This document shows positions 8,700 to 19,497 of a stretch of DNA of 64,000 nucleotides, piece by piece. This DNA is from Simmondsia chinensis (taxonomy: Eukaryota > Streptophyta > Magnoliopsida > Caryophyllales > Simmondsiaceae): assembly GCA_018398585.1 (NCBI GenBank), contig JAGTTD010000009.1:7941193-8005192 (forward strand), in the 5' to 3' direction. Positions within the stretch are counted from its first letter, which is position 1. Every line of letters begins with the position of its first letter. A program made the translations under genes and the position numbers. Below the pieces are notes generated by a model. It did no database searches and was not told the origin of the DNA. It was given only the letters and a program-made list of their open reading frames with translations.

Positions 8700-11103
8700 C
8701 AAGAAAGAGTTGGGCGGTTACCCTTCACCTAATGTGAAGGAACCGCAGGCGGTTGGCTTTCACCTAATGTGAAAGCCCACGGTATTTTAAGTCCCTTAGA
8801 CAATCAGGGCTTGGTTTTCTTGCTCAGGTTGAGGAGTGAGAGCAAGAAAGAGTTGGGCGGTTACCCTTCACCTAATGTGAAGGAACCGCTGGCGGTTGGC
8901 TTTCACCTAAAGTGAAAGCCCACAGTATTCTAAGTCCCTTAAACAATGGGAGCTTGGTTGACTTGCTCAGGTTGAGGAGTGAGAGCAAGAAAGAGTTGGG
9001 CAGTTACCCTTCCGCAGGCGGTTGGCTTTCACCTAATGTGAAAGCCCACGGTATTTTAAGTCCCTTAGACAATGGGGGCTTGGTTTTCTTGCTCAGGTTG
9101 AGGAGTGAGAGCAAGAAAGAGTTGGGCGGTTACCCTTCACCTAATGTGAAGGAACCGCCCATCACCTAATGTGAAGGAACCACTGGCGGTTGGCTTTCAC
9201 CTAAAGTGAAAGCCCACAGTATTCTAAGTCCCTTAAATAATGGGGGCTTGGTTGACTTGCTCAGGTTGAGGAGTGACAGCAAGAAAGAGTTGGGCGGTTG
9301 CCCTTCACCTAATGTGAAGGAACCGCAGGCGGTTGGCTTTCACCTAAAGTGAAAGCCCACAGTATTCTAAGTCCCTTAAATAATGGGGGCTTGGATTTCT
9401 TGCTCAGGTTGAGGAATGAGAGCAAGATAGAGTTGGGCAGTTACCCTTCACCTAATATGAAGGAACCGCAGGCAGATGGCTTTCGCCTAATGCGAATGCC
9501 CACGGTATTCTAAGTCCCTTAAACAATGGAGGCTTGGTTTTCTTTCTCAGGTTGAGGAGTGACAGCAAGAAAGAGTTGGGCGGTTACCCTTCACCTAATG
9601 TGAAAGAACCGCAGGCGATTGGCTTTCGCCTAATGTGAAAGCCCACGGTATTCTAAGTCCCTTAAACAATGGGGGCTTAGGTTTCTTGCTCAGGTTGAGG
9701 AGTGAGAGCAAGACAGAGTTGGGCGGTTACCCTTGACCTAATGTGAAAGAACCGTAGGCAATTGGCTTTCGCCTAATGTGAAAGCCCACGGTATTCCAAG
9801 TCCCTTAAACAATGGGGGCTTGGGTTTCTTGCTCAGGTTGAGGAGTGAGAGCAAGAAAGAGTTGGGTGGTTACCCTTCACCTAATGTGAAGGAACCGCAG
9901 GCGGTTGGCTTTTACCTAAAGTGAAAGCCCACGGTATTCTAAGTCCCTTAAACAATGGGGGCTTGGTTTTCTTGCTCAGGTTGAGGAGTGAGAGCAAGAT
10001 AGAGTTGGGTGGTTACCCTTCACCTAATATGAAGGAACCGCAGGCAGTTGGCTTTCACCTAATGCGAAAGCCCACGGTATTCTAAGTCCCTTAAACAATG
10101 GAGGCTTGGTTTTCTTTCTCAGGTTGAGGAGTGAGAGCAAGAAAGAGTTGGGCGGTTACCCTTCACCTAATGTGAAAGAACCGCAGGTGGTTGGCTTTCG
10201 CCTAATGTGAAAGCCCATGGTATTCTAAGTCCCTTAAACAATGGGGGCTTGGGTTTCTTGCTCAGGTTGAGGAGTGAGAGCAAGAAAGATTTGGGTGGTT
10301 ACCCTTCACCTAATGTGAAGGAACCGTAGGCGGTTGGCTTTCACCTAATGTGAGAGCCCACGGTATTCTAAGTCCCTTAAACAATGGGGGCTTGGTTTTC
10401 TTGCTCAGGTTGAGGAGTGAGAGCAAGAAAGAGTTGGGCAGTTACCCTTCACCTAATGTGAAGGAACCGCAGGCGGTTGGCTTTTGCCTAATGTGAAAGC
10501 CCACGGTATTCTAAGCCCCTTAAACAATGGGGGCTTGGGTTTCTTGCTCTGGGTGAGGAGTGACAGCAAGAAAGAGTTGGACGGTTACCCTTCACCTAAT
10601 GTGAAGGAACCGTAGGCGGTTGGCTTTCACCTAAAGTGAGAGCCCACGGTATTCTAAGTCCCTTAAATAATGGGGGCTTAGTTTTCTTGCTCAGGTTGAG
10701 GAGTGAGAAAAACGACAGGGTTGGGCGGTTACCCTTCACCTAATGTGAAGGAACCGCAGGCGGTTGGCTTTCACCTAAAGTGAAAGCCCACGGTATTCTA
10801 AGTCCCTTAAACAATGGGGGCTTGGGTTTCTTGCTCAGGTTGAGGAGTGAGAGCAAGAAAGAGTTGGGCGGTTACCCTTCACCTAATGTGAAGGAACCGC
10901 AGGAGGTTGGCTTTCACCTAATATGAAAGCTCTTGGTACTCAAAGTCCCTTAAACAATGGGGGCTTGGTTTTCTTGCTCAGATTGAGTGAGAGCAAGAAA
11001 GAGTTGGGTGGTTACCCTTCACCTAATGTGAAGGAACCGCAGGCGGTTGGCTTTCACCTAATGTGAAAGCCCACGGTATTCTAAGTCCCTTAAGCTATGG
11101 GGG
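8700..11103 (+). repeat. 143-bp hairpin-chain minisatellite, about 17 copies
   Basis: GTTGGGCGGTTACCC recurs at 8,709, 8,852, 8,995, 9,121, 9,289 and 9,432, and on to 11,103. The basic step is 143 bases, with one 126- and one 168-base variant unit. Each unit is built of inverted repeats: GCGGTT..CTTCAC with GTGAAG.AACCGC around loop CTAAT; GGCTTTCAC with GTGAAAGCC around CTAAT; AAGTCCC with GGGGGCTT; and TCTTGCTC with GAGCAAGA. It lies between the antisense gene and the 3' LTR. Tandem arrays in the 3' untranslated region are known for Tat-type elements. Confidence 0.96.
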
Positions 11104-11122
11104 CTTGGTGTCTCTTACTCGG

Positions 11123-11144
11123 GATAAGAAAAGGAAGCAGGAAA
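11123..11144 (+). other. Polypurine tract before the right LTR
   Basis: GATAAGAAAAGGAAGCAGG and three further purines end right before TGG, the proposed LTR start. The same tract occurs at 20-40. Confidence 0.55.
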
Positions 11145-11149
11145 TGGTT

Positions 11150-11935
11150 GGGTGGTAAGCTCTCACCAGCTTGAGAGACCGCAGTTATGTGCCCCATCTA
11201 ACACGGGGGCGGTTGTATGTGTCCCATCTAACATCAGGGACGGGCGGTAGACTCTCACCAGCTTGAGAGACCATAGTTATGTGCCCCATCTAACACGGGG
11301 GCGGTTGTATATGTCCCACCTAACATCAGGGATAGGCGGTAAGCTCTCACCAGCATGAGAGACTGCGGTTATGTGCCCGATCTTACTCGGAGGCGGTTGT
11401 ATATGTCCCACCTAACATCAGGGACAGGCGGTAAGCTCTCATCCGCTTAGGAGACCGCGGTTATGCGCCCCATCTAACACGGGGGCGGTTGTATATGTCC
11501 CACCTAACATCAGGGATGGGCAGTAGACTCTCACCAGCTTGAGAGACCGCGGTTATGTGCCCCATCTAACATGGGGGCATTTGTATATGTCCCACCTAAC
11601 ATCAGGGACAGGCAGTAAGCTCTCACCAGCTTGAGAGACCGCGGTTATGTGCCCCATCTAACGCGGGGGCAGTTGTATTTGTCCCACCTAACATCAGGGA
11701 CGGGCGGTAGACTCTCACCAACTTGAGAGACCACAGTTATGTGCCCCAACGGGGGCGGTTGTATATGTCCCACCTAACATCAGGGACAGGCGGTAAGCTC
11801 TCACCAGCTTGAGAGACCGCAGTTATGTGCCCCATCTAACTCGAGGGCGGTTGTATATGTCCCACCTAATATCAGGGACAAGCGGTAAGTTCTCATCCGC
11901 TTGAGAGACCGCGGTTATGCGCCCCATCTAACAAC
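11150..11935 (+). repeat. 92-bp hairpin minisatellite, right LTR, about 9 copies
   Basis: Units start near 11,153, 11,245, 11,337, 11,429, 11,521, 11,613, 11,705, 11,791 and 11,883. The step is 92 bases apart from one 86-base unit. Inverted repeats and loops are as in the left LTR. The copy number appears equal in both LTRs. Confidence 0.94.
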
Positions 11936-12184
11936 AGGGTGGCTGTTTGCATCTCTGCTAGCGTAGGACCGGTAATAAGCTCACACAAATATAAGCCGAC
12001 ACAACAGAGTAGCAAACCTTGACAGGGGCATAGATCAAGTTTTAAAATATACATATACAATGGGAGTATTCATATATATTACAACAAAATTTCATTATAT
12101 CAAACTTTCGATAATACAACTAAGTCGCCAAAAGTAATGTACAATAAAAGTCTGAAATATCTTCCTACATCTATTACAGTCTAC

Positions 12185-13339
12185 TCAAAATGCGGCATGA
12201 GGCACCATGGGATCATTCCCACAACGAAACAAAGAGCCCGAATATGGAATCAGCTGGGTGTGAAACTCCCCCTGATAATGTCCTAAGAAAACCGTACAGT
12301 CGCGGAGATCACCATGAAGCGAACACCGAAACACCTTATTATGTGCTGTAAATATCATGTATTCTTTTGATACGGTAAAGCTTGTAATAGCCGGGTCCCA
12401 TCTACCCCCGGACCACGATAGCCGAATGAATAGCCGATCCCGCCTTATCCCAGAGGAAGGATCCTCCATGTTGGTCAAAGTCTAGATCGTGAACACCGGG
12501 CTTCATAGTGTGATTAAGCACAAGCAAGGGGGTCCTGTCATCACGTCCCACCACTTTGAGATCTAAACCTCCCAGCACGATGATAGGTTATCCCAAACTA
12601 CATCCGGAAGTGTCATATTATAAGAAATCCCTGTCTTGGTATTCCAATGAACTATGTGGGGACGGTTATTAGTACCGTCGATATAGTGGCCCCAGTCGGA
12701 CAAAAAGAAAAGCTCCCCACGCAGACAGACGTGGTCCATGATAAAAACATTCCGGGACCCCAGGTTAAGACTTCCCCATAAATTCCAATCACCTTGCCAA
12801 AAATATATTTGATACTTGTTAGGCCAAAAGCCATAACAAGGGTAGGATAAGTCCGTTACCATGTGAAAAAGATAGAAACCGAACTAAAGGGCAGAGTCAA
12901 AACATTCAAACACCAAGTTCAAGGGAACGTCCAAACAATTCATCAAAATACCCTCAGGCATTAGTACCGGCTGGCGTACGCCCAAAGCCGGGTTACATAC
13001 AAACAACTTTGAAAGGTTATAATCCCGATATAGTACTAAGCCGCCCTGAACACTGAGAACTCTAACGTTATCTGTCAACACCTCCATTATTTCCGGCGGC
13101 ATGACCAGAGAAAAATCCCCAACAGACGAAAACACTCCGAGGTTGTCACGAGAAAACTCGCTCTCCAGCTGCAACAGGACCCCATCAGCACCACAGTCAA
13201 GAGCACGAAAAGATTGTTTCTTGACAAAGTCATAATCTGTGAGCAAACCGTAGAACCAAGAGGACGCACAAGAAAATCTTAAAAGGGATTTGGCGGGAAG
13301 CCAAGCTAGCATCTCAGGAGTAACATCCTCCATGACCAA
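12185..13339 (-). pseudogene. F-box protein pseudogene inside the right LTR (antisense)
   Basis: One frame of 385 codons runs from ATG 13,339 to 12,185, a usual length for a plant F-box protein. It starts MVMEDVTPEMLAWLPAKSLL, has an F-box to residue about 40, then FVKKQSF, and an F-box-associated region (SVQGGLVLYRDYNLSKLFVC, GHYIDGTNN, HIVHWNTKTGISYN, TVSKEYMIFTAHNKVFRC). In-frame TAG codons lie at 12,884, 12,563 and about 12,480. The first two are shared with the left LTR. The third is private, where the left copy has TGG. The gene is intronless. A TATA box lies about 70 bases upstream of the ATG, so the capture includes a promoter. It would have encoded an SCF substrate adaptor. Confidence 0.88.
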
Positions 13340-13405
13340 GTCCTAAAATATGGATAAAAGAAGTGGAGAGGAAAAAGATACCCAAGTTGGGAGAACATAG
13401 AGGGG

Positions 13406-13413
13406 TATTTATA
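13406..13413 (-). promoter_or_regulatory. Antisense TATA box of the captured F-box gene
   Basis: On the minus strand TATAAATA is followed by CCCCTCTATGTTC and a short leader, with the F-box ATG about 67 bases downstream. The left LTR has CATAAATA here. This is the classic spacing for a plant core promoter and points away from the sense LTR TATA box. Confidence 0.6.
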
Positions 13414-13485
13414 CACTTTGAGGGAAAAGAAACTTTGACCTCAGAGTGGGGGACTAACTGATGAATACAAAAACTACACCCAGGC

Positions 13486-13700
13486 GGTACAGAGTCCAGG
13501 GGCCATTACCGCCTCCCTGCATAACTGCCACCAGGCGGTATAGAGTGCAGGGGCCATTACCGCCTCCCTGCATAACTGCCACCAGGTGGTACAGGGCCCA
13601 AGGGCCATTACCGCCTCCCTGCGTGACTACCACCAGGCGGTATAGAGTCCAGGGGCTAGGCGGCCAGGGCCCACGAGCCAGTACCGCCCCCTTTGATACC
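13486..13700 (+). repeat. 51-bp minisatellite, right LTR, about 4 copies
   Basis: Units start at 13,486, 13,537, 13,588 and 13,639, one more than in the left LTR. They lie between the antisense and sense TATA boxes. Confidence 0.9.
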
Positions 13701-13802
13701 CCCACCCAAGTAACATCACGTCTAGAAAGCACCAATGCCCCCATTGGCTGTGGTAACTAGGCTGTACCTCCTCCATTACTCCCTACGCACGCATATATCC
13801 CC

Positions 13803-13810
13803 TATAAATA
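13803..13810 (+). promoter_or_regulatory. LTR TATA box (sense), right LTR
   Basis: TATAAATA in a CCCC...GGGGG context matches the left LTR at 2,627-2,634. In this copy transcription would read out into 14,063 onward. Confidence 0.7.
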
Positions 13811-14032
13811 GGGGGAGAGACCTTATCAATAAGGTAAGGAACTTGACCTAGTTCTACCCTCAAGAACACAACCAAAAACTCTATAAATGGTAGTCAAATA
13901 ATACACATATGTATTAGATTGCATTTAACGCCGATGCCGTATTTCGCTAACCGAGTAATTTTATTCAATTTAATTTATTTATTTATTTATTTATTTTGGA
14001 CAATCCAAACACGTAGCCAAGAAATTTTAACA

Positions 14033-14063
14033 TGGGTGGGGTAGGCCTGCTCTTGAATTTTGA
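14033..14063 (+). other. Shared 31-bp stretch after the right LTR
   Basis: It is nearly identical to 2,859-2,889 and is followed by unrelated sequence. An ordinary 3' LTR would end in flanking host DNA, so this points to a second, lost internal region: a tandem element cut off here. Confidence 0.5.
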
Positions 14064-14197
14064 TTCCTTTCTTTTCCACTAATGAAAAAGGAATCACTTT
14101 TTTGTTACATTCTCATTTTAATTTTATTACGTTTTATATTTTATAATAATATCTATAAATACAAAAAATATTTTTTTTAATGAGGAGAAATTAATTC

Positions 14198-14609
14198 TTT
14201 ATTTAACAACTGGATAAAGAAGGTAAAGAGAGGTAAAGAGGGAGAAGAATCCCTTGTTTTTATATGTCAAAATAAAAGGAATAAGAGTAAAGAAAGGTAA
14301 ATGAATTAACCTTAGTTGACAATTGGGTAAAAGGATAAATATAAAGAGAATTTTAGTTAAAATAAAGGTAAAATTGTTCAAAATTTTTTAAATATTTACC
14401 TTATCTCTTTCTATCCCCTTTTTTTCCTTTTTGAACATTTTTTTATCCCTAATTTGGGGTAAGAGGGGAGGGGGGGGGGGGGGGGGGGGGGAGGGATAAA
14501 AGAGGATAAAGTTTTACCCTCCATTACCCTCCTTTACCCCTTTTCATATTTTGCTAAATGGGGGTAATAATTTACCTCTTATTACTCTTACTCGGCTTAT
14601 CCCCTTTAA
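14198..14609. mobile_element. MITE-like element rich in GGTAAAG / TTACC, copy 1
   Basis: The ends are rich in AGGTAAAGAGG-type words and their complements. The centre (GGTAAAATTGTTCAAAATTT) matches 61,811-62,115. It includes a run of 22 G at 14,470-14,491. There is no coding capacity. The superfamily is uncertain. Confidence 0.5.
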
Positions 14610-15907
14610 ACAAAAGACCCCGTTAGTGATCAAAAATTGACCACTTAGTTACCCAACTCATTTTTTAGAAAATTTAGTCACCTAAATTTAGAAAATAGTT
14701 CTATTTAGTCATCAAAATCATTTAAAATGGACAAGTTAGTCACCTAACTCAAGTTTTAAAAGATTTGGTCATGCAACTCCTAGTAAAAATCTCATATAGT
14801 CACGCAAATACTTTAAAATTGACAAATTGATCACCTAAATTATATTTTGAAATATTCGATCACCTAGCTCGTAATGAAAATTCATTTAGTCACCAAATTA
14901 GTTTAAAATAGACAAGTTAGTCATCGAAGTCAAATTTCGAATAACCTTATCACTGAACTATAAAAAAAAAATCTATTTTGATCACTTATGTGATTTTAAA
15001 ATAATAAAATTTATCGTTCAAATATAAAAATAATAACACTTCTATTTAGTGACTTGTATAATATTAAATGACAAGATTTATTATCCAAATAAAAATATAA
15101 AATATTTACAATTTAAGCACTAAAATTTACAGGCACACAATAAATTGCAAATATATGAAATTTTTATTGAGCATTTACCATTTTTAATAAATTTTTAACA
15201 ATATAGGCTGATATTGCAATATATTTAGTTCTTTGTTAAAAAATGGTGCCCGGTCCAAGTCTGCCTTCGAATAAGCAATCAAAGTAATTATATATATTTT
15301 TCAAAGGGCACTATTTGGAGGGGGGTTTTGGGAGGGAAATTATTTTTAGGATGAATTTGATAGGAAATTTTGATTAAGTATTTAACTTAAAGTAAATATT
15401 TTTACTTTTTAGATTTTTATAATTATAACTACATGTAAATTATTTTGGGTCATTTTTTATTTAAATTATTTTTTATATTTTATTTTATGGCAAAATTGAT
15501 TACTTATTTTTTAATTTTCACGTAAAACAATAATTTAATTATAAAATAAAAGATGAACAATTAATTTGAAAAAGATAATAGATCAATTTTAATAAAGTCA
15601 GAAAATTACAGATCAATGAAATAAATAATTCATAAATATGATTAAGTTTGCTATTTTTTTACTTGAGTAATGAATTTAATTGATTTTAAACCATTTGGGT
15701 GACTAAATAAGATTTTTATGAGGAATTGGTGATCAAATCTTCCAAAATTTGAGTTAGATGACTAACTTGTTCATTTTAAATCACTTGGGATATTAAATGG
15801 AACTTTTTTTTTAAATTAAATGACTAAATCTTCCAAAATTTGAGTTGGGTGACTAAAAGGTTGATTTTTGCTCACTTTTAGTGACCGAATGGAGACTTTT
15901 GTCCCCC
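14610..15907. mobile_element. Foldback element with TTAGTCAC subterminal repeats
   Basis: The left end (ACAAAAGACCCCGTTAGTGA) and the inverted right end (ACAAAAGTCTCCATTCGGTC) are similar. About 300 bases at each end carry repeated TTAGTCACCTAA in one direction and its complement at the other end. The core is AT-rich and non-coding. It looks like a non-autonomous DNA element, inserted in or next to the preceding MITE. Confidence 0.6.
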
Positions 15908-16377
15908 CTATTATCCTGTTGCTAAATAGGAGGTAACTTATCCTCCATAGAAGAAAAACATTTTTCTTTGCACTAGGAAAAATATTATCCGAATTTGATA
16001 TTGCATGTCTACTTTAACCTTGTGTGAACCTTATATACCTTATAGAAAAAAAATAAAAGGTTGGAACAAAATATTGTACTCTATTCTCGATACTAATACA
16101 TAAGTTCCTTTTTCTAAATAATGTTATTGTTAAGAGAAAATTTTTTTTTTTGTCAAAACAAGATAATAGTTTTCAAGACAATTTATGGCTTTAATTATTT
16201 GTAAGTCACATCATTACTCTAACAATAATAATTTTATTTCAAAAATAACGACTTTTTTTTTCTCTCTTTTTACTTATCGATTGTGGTCATATTGAAAGTT
16301 GTCACAAACAAATACATTTGTGTAAAAAGCAGTTGACTAAATTAAAGGTGATCAATGTAAACAACTATTACATTCTT
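15908..16377. other. AT-rich spacer, nothing recognised
   Basis: Low-complexity AT-rich DNA with T runs. No open frame or repeat family is recognised. Confidence 0.6.
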
Positions 16378-16699
16378 GGGTTATTTACACCAAACGTCCA
16401 TGTACTTTTGTCATTGTATCAATTTACTCTATGTACTTTTAATTGTGTCAATTTAGCCCCTCTATAATTCATATCGTGTCAATTTAGTCCTTTGGTCAAA
16501 TTCAAGTTAAATTATCACGTTAGATGCAAGTAATACAATACAAATCCACTCATTGACTCAATTTAACCCAATTTATGACTGAATCGTTAAAAATTTATCA
16601 CGAATTTTACTCCAAAGACCAAATTGACACAATACGAATTATACAAGGACTAAATTGATATAATAAATATAATACAGGAACCACTGACATAAATAACCC
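16378..16699. mobile_element. MITE, GGGTTATTTACACCAAA family, copy 1
   Basis: Terminal inverted repeats: it starts GGGTTATTTACACCAAA and ends CATAAATAACCC. The ends carry TACTTTTAATTGTGTCAATT-type motifs and their complements. Related copies lie at 36,318 and 62,713. About 320 bases, non-coding. Confidence 0.75.
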
Positions 16700-17883
16700 T
16701 TAAATTTATTATGAAGTTAATAAATTGTTTGTTGCATAATCGGATGCCGTGCATGAAGGAGTGACATATGGAGAGGTGCATTTCCAACTCCATCAAGCAA
16801 TTCACCCCTTTGCCACAAAACTAAGGCACCTTAGTCTCTTCTAATTTATGGATTTAAAACAAAATGATAATATTTGGTTTTAATATCATGACATTTTATA
16901 ATATAGTTTTTGAGTATCTTGAAAGTTTAAAATATTTTCGAGGTACCATTGGTAATTTTTTCGGGTATTTTCTACTTAATTTTGTTAGAGTTTATTTGAC
17001 GTGGTACTAGAAAAAACCCAAAAAACTTAGTATTTATATTTAATATAGTTTTAAAATGTAAAATATTTTTAGAATATTTGAAATATTTAATATTTAATAG
17101 CTTTTGAGATATTTAATATATTTTTAAGAAAATGTATTTAGAAACTATATATTTAAAATATTTAATATATTTTTTAAAGTCCGAACAAACTTTTAGACAT
17201 TTAAAATAAGTTTTAAGATTTCAAATATTTTAAAATTATTTCAAATATAAGTATCAATTTCTTTAGTGGTTTTCTTAAATGCTACGCTAGTAAAAAGCCG
17301 ATGGAATTCCAGTGGAGTTAAATAGAGGACATCTAAAAAAATATATCAAAGTTAGGGTTATCTAAGAAATATTTTAAAACTTTAAATACCTAAAAAATAT
17401 ATAATTAGAACCTCAAGATACCAGAACTAGAGGCTTCTTAAAAAATAATTTTAACATACTTTCGAGTACTAAAATATTCTCTTTGTTAAGCATTTCCATA
17501 TCACCAATATATGTATTATAAAAATTTCTAATTGTGTCTATTATTTTTAAGGCTAAATTACACACTAGTGTTAGCATATTAATTTTTTGATACCCAAACT
17601 TTATGCAATAATATTTTAGTTTAAAAATTACATGTATTTAGTAAACATAAATTACATTTTATAAGAAGCCTCTTATCCAACTTTTTTTATTAGAAATGTT
17701 ACAATATTGTTGTTCACTCGAGAGATAACAGGAACAACAAGAAGATCATAGGTGTGCCAATAAATAATATCAAGTTTTGTATCGTCTTTACACTATTATT
17801 TTAAACTTATACACTAAAAGTTATATTACAAAATTTATAGGCTAAAAAAATTAATGTATGAAATCCAAGGGTATTAATACTTA
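16700..17883. other. AT-rich spacer with TTTAAAATATTT-type degenerate repeats
   Basis: Between about 16,900 and 17,450 short variants of ATATTTAATATTTTTAGA recur on both strands. No gene or named element is recognised. Confidence 0.55.
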
Positions 17884-18843
17884 GGCTCCATTTGTTTTGA
17901 CAGAAAAGTAGAATTTAGGAATTGATTTTTTTTCGGAAAAGGTTTTCCAAGGAAATATAAATTCCGAGTGGGGTTTTCCGTTGTTTGTTTCAAAGGAAAA
18001 CTTAATTCCCCATTGTGATGTCTTTGTGTATGTTTTAAAAATATATTTTTCACCAATCATTTTATATCCTTTTATAGGACAATATAAGTAATAATATAAC
18101 ATATATGAAGTAATAAAATAAAAAGTTAACTATCAAAGTTGTATAAATTAGGAAAATTTGTGTCAAAATCTGGTGAATTTTCATTAAAATTCGAGTAATT
18201 TCTGCCAAAAAATTGATGTGGTATAAATATCATATTATCAAAAGATTGTCCACATTCTAACAAAAATTATTTATATATTATAAAAAAGTGTCATTTTACC
18301 ATTTTCGAACAAAAGAAATTATTGCATTATGATATAGGATACATATAGATTGCTGTTTTCATTTAAAATATACTAAATTTTAGTAAAAGATACCTAATTT
18401 ATTAGAAAATTTTTAAAACTTCAGGGTACATTATTATATTTTACTAAAATATCATAGAACCTATGTAATAAATGCTAAAATATTACCTAAATAATTTTGT
18501 TCTATAATATTATATAACAATTTAACTTGATTAAAGTTGTTCTGTTACAACAATAACAAAGTAATATTGAAGCGGCTTTTAATTATTCAGTCTAATTCTT
18601 ATCCAATGTTGGCATTAAATGTTTACAGTGTAGTCTGGTTTATTTTGATTCGATCTAGATTTGTATAATAATAACCGTAAAGGTTTTTAAGTCACTTAGA
18701 ATCACGACTTCTCCCATTTTAAAAGGGAAGTCATTTTCCCTCATTTGAAGGAAAACCTTTTCCGTGAGCTAATGACTCGTCAAACAAAGGAAAAGGGAAA
18801 ATCACTTCCTAGAATGTGGTTTTCCCCTGAAACAAATGGAGCC
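17884..18843. mobile_element. Harbinger/Tourist-like MITE, 960 bp
   Basis: Perfect 14-bp terminal inverted repeats (GGCTCCATTTGTTT) are flanked by TTA on both sides (17,881-17,883 and 18,844-18,846), a 3-bp target duplication typical of PIF/Harbinger elements. An inner inverted repeat (GGAAAAGGTTTTCC) strengthens the match. There is no transposase, so it is non-autonomous. Confidence 0.85.
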
Positions 18844-18846
18844 TTA

Positions 18847-19497
18847 ATTTACCAAAAAGGGTAAAATATATATTGGTACCTCGAGGTTTAGTGTTAATTT
18901 TTTAGTTTATAAATTTTGTGAAATAATTTTTAAGTTGAAAAAAGTATACATATTTAATAAAATAGTCCAAACAACGGTATAAAAAAATAAAAGTGGTGTC
19001 TATTTTATATACTTATGCCCTAATATTTGAACTACGTAATTAAACACATATAAAATTCCAAATTAAAATATTATTTTATGAGATTTATAAACTAAAAAAA
19101 TTAATAAACTAGCCCTTTTGTAATAATAAGTAACGAGTGTTATCCCGTGCGATGCACGAAGTTATTTGTATTTTTTAATTTTATGTGTTGTACATTATGA
19201 TTGTATTAAGTTCTCCCTTTTTATTTTGTCATTGTATTTACTTTATAAATTTTATATTATATCATAAATATATAAAACTTAAATTATATGTATAAACGTT
19301 AGTGTATGAAATAACAATTTTCATAGATCTAGAACTTCATTATTTGCATACATTAAGATAAAGAGCATACCTTAATTAATAATAATATTTGAGTGATGGT
19401 TGAGCATGGATACCCAAAAAAATCTATTGTCTCTCTCTTAACCACTTTTTTTAATGTGTAAGATGGAGTATTGTACTTTTAATTATCTTTCACGTTC
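18847..19497. other. AT-rich spacer, nothing recognised
   Basis: No coding sequence is seen. The AT content is high. Confidence 0.55.

Larger units (their letters stand above)
11145..14032 (+). mobile_element. Right LTR of the Tat-type element
   Basis: This is a direct copy of 41-2,858, about 2.89 kb, with the same order: 92-bp array, antisense F-box, antisense TATA, 51-bp array, sense TATA, and R-U5. It ends TTTTAACA, followed by the shared 31 bases and then by unrelated AT-rich DNA at 14,064. No target-site duplication can be tested, because the left partner is outside the window. Confidence 0.75.

Noticed and set aside
8310..8700. Open frames of 68-126 codons on both strands
   Set aside because: Composition-driven (Phe/Leu/Pro or Ser/Lys), overlapping, no family. 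Only the short acidic frame at 8,270-8,407 is kept, with low confidence.
8700..11103. Regular short repeats that could suggest a CRISPR array
   Set aside because: There are no unique spacers. The whole 143-base unit repeats, and the setting is a plant retrotransposon.
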